Source: Hyphomicrobiales bacterium
Lineage (GTDB): Bacteria; Pseudomonadota; Alphaproteobacteria; Rhizobiales; Beijerinckiaceae
Length of the DNA stretch: 64,000 bases
Reading direction: 5' to 3'
Assembly (NCBI GenBank): GCA_027483895.1
Contig: JAIXTP010000011.1
Span: forward strand, 1-64,000
The notes beneath the pieces were generated by a model. That model searched no databases. It worked only from the letters and a program-made list of their open reading frames with translations, and had not been told where the DNA came from. Position numbers and translations under genes: made by a program. This document shows, piece after piece, positions 1 through 9,365 of the stretch (the first letter of the stretch is position 1; each line of letters opens with the position of its first letter).

Positions 1-173
1 CGGATCGTGCGCTTCTTCACGCGGCGGTCGCGCGTCGCATACTGCATCGCGCGATCGACGGCCGCCTTCGCGGCGCGGATCGTATTCTTGCGGCGACCGT
101 AAAAGCCCTTGGCGGCCTTCAGGGTCTTCTTGTGCTTGGCGTGGGCGGTAACGCCCCTCTTCACGCGTGCCAT
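1..173 (-). CDS. rplT: 50S ribosomal protein L20 (3' end cut by window)
   Basis: L20 binds 23S rRNA early in large-subunit assembly and in many bacteria represses its own operon. The minus-strand ATG at 173 starts [19 protein letters not shown], followed by the Lys/Arg-rich segment with [16 protein letters not shown], which is the classic L20 N-terminus. About 57 of the usual ~118 residues are visible before the window edge. It follows rpmI by 38 bp, so the two genes form the usual L35-L20 operon. infC, which precedes rpmI in many bacteria, is absent here: the upstream gene is a divergent oxidoreductase. Confidence 0.97.
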   Translation of the reverse strand, partial: MARVKRGVTAHAKHKKTLKAAKGFYGRRKNTIRAAKAAVDRAMQYATRDRRVKKRTI

Positions 174-211
174 GGCTGATCTCTCCTATTTCGTTCCGAA
201 AGCCCGGGCGA

Positions 212-412
212 TCAGCCGTTGGGCAGGAAATATTTCTTCACGTTGGCCGCATCGCCCTCGAAGAGGACGTTCGTGCCGCGGTGGTTGCGGATCTGCTTGT
301 TGGTACGCTTGATCATGCCGTGGCGCTTGCCGGCCTGGGCGTACAGCACCTTGCCGGTGCCGGTGATCTTGAACCGCTTCTTGGCGGCCGCCTTCGTCTT
401 GATCTTGGGCAT
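212..412 (-). CDS. rpmI: 50S ribosomal protein L35
   Basis: A 66-residue basic ribosomal protein beginning [20 protein letters not shown] and containing [19 protein letters not shown], the L35 signature; its length is normal for the family. A longer open frame runs upstream to about 2089 on the same strand but is non-coding shadow; the family N-terminus fixes the start at 412. First gene of an rpmI-rplT operon. Its roughly 100-base leader contains a hairpin followed by a U-run (see the entry at 492-540), which suggests leader-based control. Confidence 0.97.
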   Translation of the reverse strand: MPKIKTKAAAKKRFKITGTGKVLYAQAGKRHGMIKRTNKQIRNHRGTNVLFEGDAANVKKYFLPNG

Positions 413-491
413 TTGGCTCTCCGTCGGGACGGCGGACCGTCCGTAGTTCTCGATTTCGGTCGTTTCCGACCGTTTCGTCTCGTCATGAGCG

Positions 492-540
492 AAAAAGAAC
501 CGCCACGGCAGCCCTGTCGGCCGGGCGGTTCGAAGCCGTG
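492..540 (-). promoter_or_regulatory. Possible rpmI-rplT leader attenuator
   Basis: Read on the minus strand, GAACCGCC (531-524) pairs with GGCGGTTC (504-497) and is followed at once by TTTTT (496-492), the layout of an intrinsic terminator. It lies about 80 bases before the rpmI start, with no upstream minus-strand gene for it to terminate. CACGGC (540-535) can pair with GCCGTG (510-505 and one overlapping base) between the two arms, giving a competing or pseudoknotted fold. L20 represses its operon through such structures in other bacteria; that this is the same mechanism is inference. Confidence 0.45.
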
Positions 541-667
541 GCGTATAAAGGGAAAGAGGAAGGATTGCAACGGGCGCAGGCCCGAAACCCGCCGCGCATC
601 GGTGACGATTGCCCGCGACCCGCCTCTCCGTTAGCCATGATGCAAAATCAAGACGGGAGAAACGACC

Positions 668-2290
668 ATGGCCGGGACGCAGCAGGAAGGTACGTACGAC
701 TACATCGTCGTCGGAGCGGGCTCGGCGGGCTGCGTGCTCGCGAACAGGCTTTCGGCCGACCCGAAGAACCGCGTCCTCGTGCTCGAAGCGGGCGGCATGG
801 ACGATTGGATCTGGTTCCACATCCCCGTCGGCTATCTCTTCGCCATCGGCAATCCGCGCGCCGACTGGATGTTCAAGACCGAGGAAGAGCCGGGCCTCGG
901 CGGGCGAAAGATCAATTACCCCCGCGGCCGCGTGATAGGCGGCTGCTCCGCCATCAATGCCATGATCTATATGCGCGGGCAGGCCGCCGATTATGACGGC
1001 TGGCGGCAGTCGGGCCTCGAAGGCTGGGGCTGGGACGACGTGCTGCCCTACTTCCTCAAGCACGAGGACCACGTCTCCCCGCCCAACGCGCTCCACCGCT
1101 CGGGCGGCGAGTGGCGCGTCGAATATCCGCGCATGCGCTGGGACATTCTCGACCGCTTCCGCGACGCGGCCGAGCAATACGGCATCCCCAAGGTCGACGA
1201 CTTCAACACCGGCGACAACGAGGGCTGCTCCTATTTTCAGGTGAACCAGAAGAACGGCCGCCGCTGGAGCGCCGCGCGCGGCTTCCTGAAGCCCGTGCTG
1301 AACCGTCCCAATCTGCGACTGGAAACCGGCGTCACGGTCAGCCGCGTGATCATCGAGAACGGCCGCGCGACGGGCGTCGCCTACATGCAGAACGGCGTCG
1401 AGAAGACCGCGCGCGCCGCGGGCGAGGTGGTGCTTTCGGCGGGCGCCGTCGGGTCCCCTCACCTGCTCCAGCTCTCCGGCATCGGCCCCGGGGCGCATCT
1501 CCAGCGCCACGGCATCGCCACGGTCGCGGATCTGGCGGGCGTCGGCGAGAACCTGCAGGACCATCTGCAGATCCGCCCGATCTACAAGGTCTCGGGCGTG
1601 AAGACGCTCAATGTCGAATACCGCTCGCTTCTGAAGCGCGCGATGATGGGCATCGAATACGCTTTCCTCCGCCGCGGCCCGCTCACCATGGCGCCCTCGC
1701 AGCTCGGCGCCTTCACCCGCTCGTCGCCGGATTACGCGACGGCCAACCTGCAGTTCCACATCCAGCCGCTGTCGCTCGACAAGTTCGGCGACCCGATGCA
1801 CGAGTTCCCGGCCTTCACGGCCAGCGTCTGCAATCTGCGGCCCGCGAGCCGCGGCACGGTCCGCCTCGCCTCGGCCGATCCCTCGGCGGCCCCCGCCATC
1901 GCGCCGAACTATCTCTCGGCCGAGGAGGACCGGCGCGTCGCCGCGGATGCGCTGCGCATCGTCCGCAAGGTCGTGTCGCAGCCCGCGCTCGCGCCCTACA
2001 GGCCGGAAGAATACAAGCCCGGCGCCCATCTCGTCTCCGACGAGGAGCTGGCTCTGGGCGCGGGTCAGGTCGCCTCGACGATCTTCCACCCGGTCGGCAC
2101 CGCCAAGATGGGCACCGACTCGGACCCGACTGCGGTGCTGGATGCGCGGCTCCGCGTCCGCGGCATCGGCGGCCTGCGCGTGATCGACGCCTCGGCGATG
2201 CCGCGCATCACCTCCGGCAACACCAACTCGCCCACCATGATGATGGCCGAAAAGGGCGCCGCGATGCTGCTGGAAGACGCCCGCCGCTGA
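668..2290 (+). CDS. GMC-family FAD-dependent oxidoreductase (choline dehydrogenase-like)
   Basis: A 540-residue flavoprotein of the glucose-methanol-choline family, which oxidises primary or secondary alcohols. The Rossmann motif [15 protein letters not shown] is at about residues 14-28, the GMC signature with [18 protein letters not shown] at about 87-104, the active-site His in [11 protein letters not shown] near 470, and the final [15 protein letters not shown] near 515. Length and motif order match choline and polyethylene-glycol dehydrogenase relatives. The substrate cannot be read from the sequence: no BetB or BetI lies nearby. The gene is alone on this strand, and a GC-rich hairpin overlaps its stop codon. 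Confidence 0.93.
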   Translation: MAGTQQEGTYDYIVVGAGSAGCVLANRLSADPKNRVLVLEAGGMDDWIWFHIPVGYLFAIGNPRADWMFKTEEEPGLGGRKINYPRGRVIGGCSAINAMIYMRGQAADYDGWRQSGLEGWGWDDVLPYFLKHEDHVSPPNALHRSGGEWRVEYPRMRWDILDRFRDAAEQYGIPKVDDFNTGDNEGCSYFQVNQKNGRRWSAARGFLKPVLNRPNLRLETGVTVSRVIIENGRATGVAYMQNGVEKTARAAGEVVLSAGAVGSPHLLQLSGIGPGAHLQRHGIATVADLAGVGENLQDHLQIRPIYKVSGVKTLNVEYRSLLKRAMMGIEYAFLRRGPLTMAPSQLGAFTRSSPDYATANLQFHIQPLSLDKFGDPMHEFPAFTASVCNLRPASRGTVRLASADPSAAPAIAPNYLSAEEDRRVAADALRIVRKVVSQPALAPYRPEEYKPGAHLVSDEELALGAGQVASTIFHPVGTAKMGTDSDPTAVLDARLRVRGIGGLRVIDASAMPRITSGNTNSPTMMMAEKGAAMLLEDARR

Positions 2291-2300
2291 GGCGGCGGGC
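2279..2300 (+). terminator. Hairpin overlapping the GMC oxidoreductase stop codon
   Basis: GCCCGCCGC and GCGGCGGGC form a perfect 9-bp stem around the TGA. There is no U-run, so efficient intrinsic termination is uncertain. Confidence 0.4.
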
Positions 2301-2308
2301 AGCCTGAC

Positions 2309-2412
2309 CCGTCATTGCGAGCGCAGCGAAGCAATCCAGAGGGACCGCCGGCACCGGGCTCTATGCCCGACGTCTCTGGATTGCTTCGTCGCTGCGCTCC
2401 TCGCAATGACGG
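2309..2412. repeat. Intergenic palindromic (REP-like) element
   Basis: The left arm CCGTCATTGCGAGCGCAGCG, continuing to AAGCAATCCAGAG, is matched by an inverted right arm reading CTCTGGATTGCTTCG to CTCGCAATGACGG. This 'CGTCATTGCGAG...AAGCAATCCAG' palindrome is, from general knowledge, a widespread intergenic repeat in Hyphomicrobiales. Only this copy was seen in the window. Confidence 0.8.
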
Positions 2413-2423
2413 ACGAGCGAACC

Positions 2424-2463
2424 TCATCCTGAGGAGCGGCCGAAGGCCGCGTCTCGACGGATG
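2424..2463. repeat. Second palindromic element, CATCCTGAGGAG type
   Basis: CATCCTGAGGAGCGGCC, a short loop, then GGCCGCGTCTCGACGGATG gives an imperfect inverted repeat directly after the element at 2309-2412. The 'CCTCATCCTGAGGAGC...' form is another common Hyphomicrobiales intergenic repeat. The two side by side fill the gap between convergent genes. Confidence 0.65.
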
Positions 2464-2479
2464 AAACCGCCCCGGGCCC

Positions 2480-3238
2480 TCAGCCGCGGCCGACGAGCGG
2501 CATGGTCGTGGCCATCACCGTCATGGTGAGCACGTTCGCCTCCGGCGGCAGGCTCGCCATGTAAACGACCGCGTTCGCGACGTTCTGCACGTCCATCACG
2601 GGCTCGGGCGCCAGCGTGCCGTTCGCCTGCGGGACGCCCTTGGTCATCGCGGCCGTCATGTTGCTCGCCGCGTTGCCGATGTCGATCTGGCCCACCGCGA
2701 TGGAGTATTTGCGGCCGTCGAGCGCACCGGACTTGGTGAGGCCCGTCACGGCATGCTTCGTCGACGTATAGGCGACCGAGTTCGGGCGCGGCGCCTGCGC
2801 CGAGATCGAGCCGTTGTTGATGATGCGGCCGCCCTGCGGGCTCTGCGCCTTCATCAGGCGGAACGCCCCCTGCATGCACAGGAACATCGCGGTCAGATTC
2901 ACGTCGACCACGTTCTTCCAGTCCTCGAAGGCGAGATCTTCGAGCAGCACGCCCGGCGCATTCACGCCCGCATTGTTGAACAGCACGTCCAGCCGGGCGT
3001 ATTTCGCCTTGATCGCCGCGAAGAGCGCATCGACGTCGGCGGGCTTCGTGAGGTCCGCGGGATGCACGAGCGCCTCGCCCGCCGATCCGGCCGCGAGCTT
3101 CGCGGTCTCCTCCAGCGCGTCGCGCCGGCGGCCCGTGAGGACGGTCTTGTAGCCCTCCTTCAGCAGGGCCACGGCGGCGGCCCTCCCGATGCCCGAGCCC
3201 GCTCCCGTCACCAGCGCGATCCTGCCCTGTCCCGTCAT
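2480..3238 (-). CDS. Short-chain dehydrogenase/reductase
   Basis: A 252-residue classical SDR. It has the NAD(P)-binding TGxxxGIG motif in [16 protein letters not shown] (residues 10-25), NNAG in the middle, the catalytic Ser in NNGSISAQ, and the YxxxK pair in [10 protein letters not shown]. Length is typical. The gene is convergent with the GMC oxidoreductase across the repeats, and 133 bp separate it from the next minus-strand gene, so an operon is not obvious. The substrate is unknown. Confidence 0.9.
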   Translation of the reverse strand: MTGQGRIALVTGAGSGIGRAAAVALLKEGYKTVLTGRRRDALEETAKLAAGSAGEALVHPADLTKPADVDALFAAIKAKYARLDVLFNNAGVNAPGVLLEDLAFEDWKNVVDVNLTAMFLCMQGAFRLMKAQSPQGGRIINNGSISAQAPRPNSVAYTSTKHAVTGLTKSGALDGRKYSIAVGQIDIGNAASNMTAAMTKGVPQANGTLAPEPVMDVQNVANAVVYMASLPPEANVLTMTVMATTMPLVGRG

Positions 3239-3371
3239 CGTCGTCCTCCCGGCTCTTTCGCCGAACTTTTTGCCGCGGCGGGTCCCGCCCGCCGTTCGAG
3301 GCGCGGATGCTAAGCGAAGTTCCGGCGCGCCGTCACCGCCAAAAACGCGCGCATCGCCCGGGCCGGGCCGA

Positions 3372-4118
3372 TCAGGCGCGCTCGTAACCGATCGTCTCGA
3401 AGCGCATCGAGCGGGCGTCGACCATCAGCAACCGCCCCACGAGCGGTTCGCCGAAGGGCACGATCGCGCGGATCACTTCCAGCGCCATCAGGCTGCCCAT
3501 GACGCCCGCGAGCGCGCCGAGCACGCCGGCTTCCGCGCATGTCGGCACCGCGCCCGGCGGCGGAGGACTCGGGAAAAGGCATCGATAGCCGGGATTGCGG
3601 CGCCCGTCCGGGCCCGTCTCATGCGCACGGATCGTCGTCAGCGTCGCGTCGAAGACGCCCAGCGCCGCGGTCACCAGCGGCCGCCCCGCCGCCTCGCAGG
3701 CGTCGGCCGCCGCATAGCGCGTGTCGAAATTGTCCGAACCGTCGGCCACCACGTCGAAGCCGGCGACGAGGTCGGGAAGGCTCGCGGCATCGACCCGGCT
3801 GCGGATCGCCTCGATACGCACAAGGGGGTTGAGCCGCGCCACGGCGTCGCGCGCGCTGTCGGTCTTCGGACGCCCGACGTCCTGCGTGCCGTGCAGCACC
3901 TGCCGCTGCAGGTTGGAGAGCGAGACGACGTCGTCGTCGACGATGCCGATGGTGCCCACGCCCGCCGCGGCGAGATACTGGATCAGCGGCGCGCCGAGTC
4001 CGCCCGCGCCGATCACCAGAACGCGCGCGGCCTTCAGCCGGGCCTGCCCCGGCCCGCCGATCTCGCGCAGCACGATGTGCCGCGCATAGCGCTCCAGCTC
4101 CTCGCCGGTCAGGCTCAT
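3372..4118 (-). CDS. MoeB/ThiF/HesA-family adenylyltransferase lacking the zinc cysteines
   Basis: A 248-residue E1-like enzyme that would adenylate the C-terminus of a small sulfur-carrier protein (MoaD or ThiS type). The nucleotide-binding [19 protein letters not shown] is near residues 35-53, the Asp of IVDDDVV near 61, the SNLQRQ motif follows, and the Cys-containing [17 protein letters not shown] is near 200. E. coli MoeB carries two CxxC zinc pairs. Here the first has only one Cys (GYRCLF) and the C-terminal CxxC is missing because the protein ends at ETIGYERA. It overlaps the isomerase gene by 4 bp (ATGA), so the two are co-translated. Confidence 0.9.
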   Translation of the reverse strand: MSLTGEELERYARHIVLREIGGPGQARLKAARVLVIGAGGLGAPLIQYLAAAGVGTIGIVDDDVVSLSNLQRQVLHGTQDVGRPKTDSARDAVARLNPLVRIEAIRSRVDAASLPDLVAGFDVVADGSDNFDTRYAAADACEAAGRPLVTAALGVFDATLTTIRAHETGPDGRRNPGYRCLFPSPPPPGAVPTCAEAGVLGALAGVMGSLMALEVIRAIVPFGEPLVGRLLMVDARSMRFETIGYERA

Positions 4119-4705
4119 GCGCGCGACCGTTCCCAGTCCAGCGCTTCCTCGAGCCGGTCATTGCCCCAGAAGAGTTCGCCGTCCGACGTGACGAAGGTCG
4201 GGGCGCCGAAGATGCCCAGGCTCTCGGCCTCGGCGGTCGCCTTGCGCAGCGCGTCCTTCACGAGATCGGTCTTGGCCGTCTCGAGCGCGGTTTCATATTC
4301 GCTTCCGGCCGCCAGAACGGCGTCGCGCAAGAGCTTCTCGTCGTGGATCGCGCGCCCCTCGCAGAATTGCGCACGGTAGATCGCGCGGGAGAAGTCGGGC
4401 CGCGCCTCTTCGGGCAGCGCCAAGGCGATGCGCGCGGCGGGCACCCCGTTCTGCGGGAAGGGATCGGGCTTCACGAAGGGCAGGCCGAGCCGCTCGCACC
4501 AGCGCTCCGTGTCGCGCCAGGCATAGCGTCCCTTCACCGAAAACTGCTCGAAGGGCGGCGCGGTATAGCCCTGCGCCTTCAGGATCGGACCGAGGAGAAA
4601 GGGCCGCCAGCGCACCGCGACGCCCCGCAGCGCCGCCGCGGACGACACGCGCTCGGCCGCGAGGAAGGAGTAGTTCGAAGCGAATTCGTACCAGAAATCG
4701 ATCAT
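4115..4705 (-). CDS. 2-hydroxychromene-2-carboxylate isomerase / DsbA-family protein
   Basis: A 196-residue thioredoxin-fold protein of the kappa-GST/HCCA isomerase group. It begins MIDFWYEFASNYSFLAAER, with Ser in place of the DsbA CxxC cysteines as usual for this family, and ends with GIFGAPTFVTSDGELFWGNDR, the cis-Pro loop (GxPTF) and typical C-terminal motif. In naphthalene degradation such enzymes isomerise hydroxychromene carboxylate using glutathione. No other aromatic-degradation gene is present, so a general glutathione-dependent role is as likely. First gene of a two-gene unit with the MoeB-like gene. Confidence 0.88.
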   Translation of the reverse strand: MIDFWYEFASNYSFLAAERVSSAAALRGVAVRWRPFLLGPILKAQGYTAPPFEQFSVKGRYAWRDTERWCERLGLPFVKPDPFPQNGVPAARIALALPEEARPDFSRAIYRAQFCEGRAIHDEKLLRDAVLAAGSEYETALETAKTDLVKDALRKATAEAESLGIFGAPTFVTSDGELFWGNDRLEEALDWERSRA

Positions 4706-4767
4706 GGCGCCCTCGTGTTCGGGGACACCCTAAGCGCCTCGGAGCGGGCAGAACAAGTGCGCCGGGA

Positions 4768-5682
4768 TCAGGGCAGGAAGCCGCCGAGCAGCATCGGCGC
4801 GAAGATCATCACGACGATTCCGGGCAGCAGGAAGCCCATGATCGGCAATGTCAGCTTGGCGGGCAGCTGCAGCGCCTTGCGCTCGAGTTCGAGCATCTGC
4901 CGCGTCCGCGTATTGTCGGAGAGCTGCCGCAACGCGTCGCCCAGCGAGGTGCCGTAGCGGTCGGACTGCTGGATGACGACGGTCAGCTCGTCGATCTCCT
5001 CCAGCGAACAGCGATATTTGAAGTTCTCGAAGGCGATCCGCCGCTCGGGCAGATAGGCCATCTCCGCGGCCAGAACGCGCAACTCGTCGGCGAGCTCGGG
5101 CGAGCGTTTCTCGATGTCCGGGATCGTGCGGGGAATGGCGTTTTCCAGCGACATGCCCGCCTGAATGCTCAAATAGAACAGGTCGATCGTGTCGGGCAGC
5201 GCGCGCCGGATCAGGCGGCGCCGCTCCAGCACGTTGAGATGCACGATGAGATCGGGGCCGAAGAAACTGAGGACGCAGAAAAGGGCCGAGCCGCCGAACC
5301 GTACGAGTCCCGCGGGTTCCGCGATCAGGTAGGAGATCGGATCGACCTGCCAGCCGAGCCAGAAGCCCGCGATCGGCATGGCGAACTTCATGAAGAGCAC
5401 GCCGTTGAGCGCGTCGCGCCCCCGCGCGCCCGAGCGGATGAGCATCCGCGCGAGACGGTCGGCCCCGAGCATCCGGTCGACCGCTCCGCTGCGGACGGCC
5501 GAAAGAAAGCGGGTCTTGAAATCCGACGTCGATTCCGCTTCCGGCAGAGCCGGGCCGGTACCCAGAGCGCGGGCACGACGCGTGATCGCGGACGTGCCGA
5601 ACAGATCGTACAGCACCCAGACGATCAAGGCGGCGGCCGCACCGAAACCCAGCGCGACCAGAAGTTCGGGCGGCAGAGCCAT
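4768..5682 (-). CDS. tadC: Tad pilus inner-membrane platform protein TadC
   Basis: A 304-residue type II secretion F-domain protein. There is a membrane segment near residues 5-25, two more around 100-145, the cytoplasmic T2SSF domain with DLFYLSIQAGMSLENAIPRT and the conserved GTSLGDALRQ, and a last membrane segment near 275-300. TadC pairs with TadB to form the platform on which Flp pilin is assembled. It is the last gene of the minus-strand tad run, 4 bp after tadB. Length and topology are normal. Confidence 0.93.
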   Translation of the reverse strand: MALPPELLVALGFGAAAALIVWVLYDLFGTSAITRRARALGTGPALPEAESTSDFKTRFLSAVRSGAVDRMLGADRLARMLIRSGARGRDALNGVLFMKFAMPIAGFWLGWQVDPISYLIAEPAGLVRFGGSALFCVLSFFGPDLIVHLNVLERRRLIRRALPDTIDLFYLSIQAGMSLENAIPRTIPDIEKRSPELADELRVLAAEMAYLPERRIAFENFKYRCSLEEIDELTVVIQQSDRYGTSLGDALRQLSDNTRTRQMLELERKALQLPAKLTLPIMGFLLPGIVVMIFAPMLLGGFLP

Positions 5683-5686
5683 GCGG

Positions 5687-6616
5687 TCAGACCTTCATGT
5701 TGACCATCTTGAACACGATCGCGATCCCGATCAGCGTCCAGACCACGATGCCGAAAAGAACGAGGTTTCCCGAGGGCGTGTCGAAAAGCAGCCGCGTCTT
5801 CTCCGGAAAGGAATTCTCGACGATCTTGAATGAGGCGAAGGGCAGCACCGCGAGCATGTAGGCCGAAAGGCGGCTCTCGGCCGTGATCGTCTTGATCTTC
5901 TCGCGCAGCATGGCCCTCGCGCGAAGCGACCCCGAGAAACCCTCCAGGATCTCGGCCACGTTGCCGCCCGTCTGGGACTGGACCTGCACGACCGTGGCGA
6001 GGAGGTTCGACTCGGGCGTTCCGATACGCGCGGCGACGATGGCGAACGCATCGGCAAGCGTCCGGCCGATGGCCTGTTCGTGCAGAATGGCCCTGAACTC
6101 GCCCGCGATCGGCTGCGGCCCTTCGCTCGCGACGAGCCGCACGCATTCATGCAGCGGCAGTCCGCTTCGCGCACCTCGAACGAGCACCTCGACGGCCGCC
6201 GGCAATTGGTCCTGGAACATGACGCCGCGGCGTCGTTCGAGCCATGCCAATCCCAACCGCGGGACCGAGATCGACAACAGCAGGCCCACAAGGGACGCCG
6301 CGAGAAAATTGCCCCACACGACGATCACCGCGACCGCACCCGCGATCGCCGGAAGCGACGCCAGCATCCAGAATCGCCCCGGCGTCCAATCGAAACCCGC
6401 GGCGGACAGTCTGCGCGCGACCGTCAGGTCGTCCTTTTTCTCAAGAGCCTTGGCGAAGCGATCCCCCAGACGCTGGGGTCGCTCGACGTTCTGACGCCCG
6501 AGGACCTTGACCGCCGCCTTTTCGAGAGGCGTTTCGAAGAGAAGATCATAAGCGAAGAACACGACGAGCGAGGTCGTCGCGATGAAGGCGAGGAGCGGAA
6601 GAAGGAGCGCCGTCAT
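5687..6616 (-). CDS. tadB: Tad pilus inner-membrane platform protein TadB
   Basis: A 309-residue T2SSF-domain membrane protein, partner of TadC. It has an N-terminal membrane segment at about 3-22, further segments near 95-135, the F-domain with VRGARSGLPLHECVRL and QSQTGGNVAEILE, and a C-terminal segment near 280-300. Its start overlaps the cpaF stop by 4 bp. The platform couples the CpaF ATPase to pilin polymerisation. Confidence 0.93.
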   Translation of the reverse strand: MTALLLPLLAFIATTSLVVFFAYDLLFETPLEKAAVKVLGRQNVERPQRLGDRFAKALEKKDDLTVARRLSAAGFDWTPGRFWMLASLPAIAGAVAVIVVWGNFLAASLVGLLLSISVPRLGLAWLERRRGVMFQDQLPAAVEVLVRGARSGLPLHECVRLVASEGPQPIAGEFRAILHEQAIGRTLADAFAIVAARIGTPESNLLATVVQVQSQTGGNVAEILEGFSGSLRARAMLREKIKTITAESRLSAYMLAVLPFASFKIVENSFPEKTRLLFDTPSGNLVLFGIVVWTLIGIAIVFKMVNMKV

Positions 6617-8091
6617 GCGATCCTCGTTTCCGCTTCGCCCACGGCGTTCAGGTCTTCCATGACCCGGGCGAGCCGTCGGTCTTCGCCGAAATAGCGTGCG
6701 CGATCCCAGAATTTCGGGCGGTAGATGCCGGCCCCCCGGTGCTGACCCATCAGCCGTCCGTCGGCGCCCTCGCCCGCCACGTCGAACACGGCGAGTTCCT
6801 GCAGAACGATGGTGTCGCCCTCGAGCCCGACGACCTCCGCGATGCTCATCACCTTGCGGGAGCCGTCGCGCAGCCGCTCCGCCTGGATCACGACGTCGAG
6901 CGACGTGCTGATCATGTCGCGGATGATCTTGGACGAGAGCTGCACGCTGCCCAGCGTGATGAGCGCTTCGAGACGATACAGCGCCTCGCGCGGCGAGTTG
7001 GCGTGCAGCGTACCCATCGAGCCGTCATGGCCGGTGTTCATCGCCTGCAACAGGTCGAGCGCCTCGGGCCCGCGCACTTCGCCCACGATGATCCGTTCGG
7101 GGCGCATGCGCAGACAGTTGCGCACGAGATCGCGCATCGTCACTTCGCCCGCACCTTCGAGATTGGGCGGGCGGGTTTCGAGACGGACCACATGCGGCTG
7201 CTGCAACTGCAATTCGGCCGTATCCTCGCAGGTGACGATGCGCTCGGTGTCGTCGATCGACGCCGTGATGCAATTGAGCAAGGTCGTCTTGCCCGAGCCG
7301 GTGCCGCCGGAGATCAGAACGTTGCAACGGCAGCGCCCGATGATCTTGATCAGTTCCGCGAGCGGCTCGCTCAATGAGCCGATATCGATCATCGCGTCGA
7401 GCGTGAGGCGATCCTTGCGGAACTTTCGGATCGTCAGCACCGGGCCTTCGAGCGCCAGAGGCGGCACGATGACGTTCACGCGCGAGCCGTCCTGCAGACG
7501 CGCATCGCAGATCGGAGAGGCATCGTCGACGCGACGGCCGACCTGACCGACGATGCGCTGGCACACGTTCAACAGCTGCGCGGAATCGCGGAAGCGGATG
7601 TTCGTCCGCTGCATCCGGCCGTCGACCTCGACATAGATCTGGTTCGGGCCGTTGACCATGATGTCGTTGATGCGGTCCTGCGCGAGCAGCTCTTCGAGCG
7701 GGCCCAAGCCGAGCACGTCGTCGCAGAGATCCTTGATGAGCTCTTCGCGCTCCTCGAAGGTGACGGCGACGTCGCGCAGCGAGACGATCTCGTTCGCGAG
7801 GTCGCGGATCTCCGATCGCGCATCCTCGTTGCTCAGCGCCGCGATGGCCGCGAGGTCGACCGCCTCGACCATGGCGGTGAAGATTTCCTGCTTGAGCCGG
7901 TAATACCGGTCACGATCCTTTTCCCGCAGACCGTCGCGACCCGCCAGCATCACGCTCCGCTGCGGCTGGGCGGAGCGTTGCGCAGCCGCGGCCGGAACCG
8001 CGACGGGCAGATCGGCGACCGTAGCACCGGCCGCGACCGGCGCGACGGGCTGCTCGGGAAGAGCGGGAAGCGAGCGGCGGCGACCGAACAT
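6613..8091 (-). CDS. cpaF: Tad pilus assembly ATPase CpaF/TadA
   Basis: A secretion ATPase of the VirB11/GspE group that powers Flp pilus assembly. Counting from an upstream ATG at 8103, the Walker A GGTGSGKT is at 266-273, the Asp-box region follows, the Walker B/Glu segment GEVRG is near 341, and the His-box NTGHDGSMGTLHAN is near 357. The first 100 residues are a Pro/Ala-rich linker and helical domain. I prefer the ATG at 8091 (MFGRRRS); the one four codons earlier overlaps cpaE by 4 bp and is equally possible. The neighbours are the complete tad set. Confidence 0.95.
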   Translation of the reverse strand: MFGRRRSLPALPEQPVAPVAAGATVADLPVAVPAAAAQRSAQPQRSVMLAGRDGLREKDRDRYYRLKQEIFTAMVEAVDLAAIAALSNEDARSEIRDLANEIVSLRDVAVTFEEREELIKDLCDDVLGLGPLEELLAQDRINDIMVNGPNQIYVEVDGRMQRTNIRFRDSAQLLNVCQRIVGQVGRRVDDASPICDARLQDGSRVNVIVPPLALEGPVLTIRKFRKDRLTLDAMIDIGSLSEPLAELIKIIGRCRCNVLISGGTGSGKTTLLNCITASIDDTERIVTCEDTAELQLQQPHVVRLETRPPNLEGAGEVTMRDLVRNCLRMRPERIIVGEVRGPEALDLLQAMNTGHDGSMGTLHANSPREALYRLEALITLGSVQLSSKIIRDMISTSLDVVIQAERLRDGSRKVMSIAEVVGLEGDTIVLQELAVFDVAGEGADGRLMGQHRGAGIYRPKFWDRARYFGEDRRLARVMEDLNAVGEAETRIA

Positions 8092-8099
8092 GTTCGACC

Positions 8100-9344
8100 T
8101 CAAGTCCGAAAGCGGGACAACATCCGCGCCAGCGGCCCGGGAAGCGAACTCGCCGTCCGGGTGCCGGGAAGCAGATCGTCGAGGAAAGAAACGAGCGCGC
8201 GGCTTTCGGTGCTGCGCGGATGCGTGTCGAGGATCAGCTTGCCTTCCGCCGCCGCGCGGCTGAAAGGCTCCGGTGCGAAGCGCAGCACGAGATCGGGATT
8301 CCGCCCGGCCGCCGCCTTGAAATCCTGCTCACGAAGCTCTTGGCGTCCTCGAACCCCGGTCATGTTGAGAACGAGCAGCGCGGGGTCGCGCGGCCTCGCC
8401 TCGGCCAGGATCTGGAAGATCGACTTGACGTTGCGCAGCGAAGCGATGTCCGTGCCCGAGACGATCACCGCCCGATCGGCATGGATGAGGGCGTTCTTGG
8501 TCCACTCCGACCAGACATGGGGCAGATCGACGAAGGAGTAGGAGTAGCTCTTTCGGAACCGGCGCAAGGCGCCGTCCACCAGTTCGGGCGTGATCGGCAT
8601 CGTCCTGACGAGAGACGCGCCGCTCCCCAGCACGAAGAGATTGTCCTCGGCCGGCAATACGAACTTCTCGATCGGATCGCTTCCGGCCCGCCCGGCCACG
8701 TGAAGGAATTCGGCGGATCCTCGGATCGGGGTCAGGTCGAAATCCAGCGCCGCGGTCCCGAAGCTCAGATCGAGATCGGCCAAGAGCGTCGGAACACCCG
8801 TCCGCCGCGCACAGGCCGCGGCCAGATGGTGGCAGAGCGTCGAAGAACCCGCGCCGCCCTTCGCCGCCATCACGGCGGTCAGCCGGCCTTCGACGCCGTC
8901 CTTGACGCCGAAAAGGCGATACAGAACGTCGATGATCGCGCCGGCCCCGGCGGGCAGAAGGACATAGTCCGAAACGCCGTTTTCCTTGAGCCAGCGGTAG
9001 AATTCGACGTCGTTCGTCCGCGCGGCGACGACCACCTTCGTCTCGGGGTCGCACACGTCCGCGAAACGTTCGAGCGCCTCCCGCGCCTCGGCGGGCCGGT
9101 CGGAGTCGAGTTCGAGGATGATGAGATTGGGCGTCGGAGCCGATCGGAAATGCTCGATCGCCGCCCCGATGCCGCCCGGCATGTAGCCGAACGAAACGAG
9201 GCTCAACAGCCGGTCCCGCGAGGCCTCCCGAACGGTTTCCGCGAGATCGGCATTCGCGTGGCAGATGTCGATCCGCAGATTCGGGAGCGGGATCCGCTCA
9301 CCCGAGGCTGCCGGAGCGGGAGGCGTCGTGAAATCGTTCGTCAC
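8100..9344 (-). CDS. cpaE: Tad pilus localisation ATPase CpaE
   Basis: A 414-residue MinD/ParA-like protein with a receiver-like N-terminal domain (about 22-145). The deviant Walker A KGGAGSST is at 162-169; CpaE proteins often lack the second Lys of classical MinD here. LADLDLSFGTAALDFDL follows near 190. In Caulobacter CpaE places the pilus secretin at the pole. It sits between cpaF and cpaD as usual. Confidence 0.93.
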   Translation of the reverse strand: MTNDFTTPPAPAASGERIPLPNLRIDICHANADLAETVREASRDRLLSLVSFGYMPGGIGAAIEHFRSAPTPNLIILELDSDRPAEAREALERFADVCDPETKVVVAARTNDVEFYRWLKENGVSDYVLLPAGAGAIIDVLYRLFGVKDGVEGRLTAVMAAKGGAGSSTLCHHLAAACARRTGVPTLLADLDLSFGTAALDFDLTPIRGSAEFLHVAGRAGSDPIEKFVLPAEDNLFVLGSGASLVRTMPITPELVDGALRRFRKSYSYSFVDLPHVWSEWTKNALIHADRAVIVSGTDIASLRNVKSIFQILAEARPRDPALLVLNMTGVRGRQELREQDFKAAAGRNPDLVLRFAPEPFSRAAAEGKLILDTHPRSTESRALVSFLDDLLPGTRTASSLPGPLARMLSRFRT

Positions 9345-9365
9345 CCTGATGACTCTTTTTCGAAA

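Noticed and set aside
413-2089. A long upstream extension of the rpmI frame on the minus strand
   Set aside because: L35 is a fixed-length protein starting at 412; the extension lies opposite the GMC oxidoreductase gene and is shadow.
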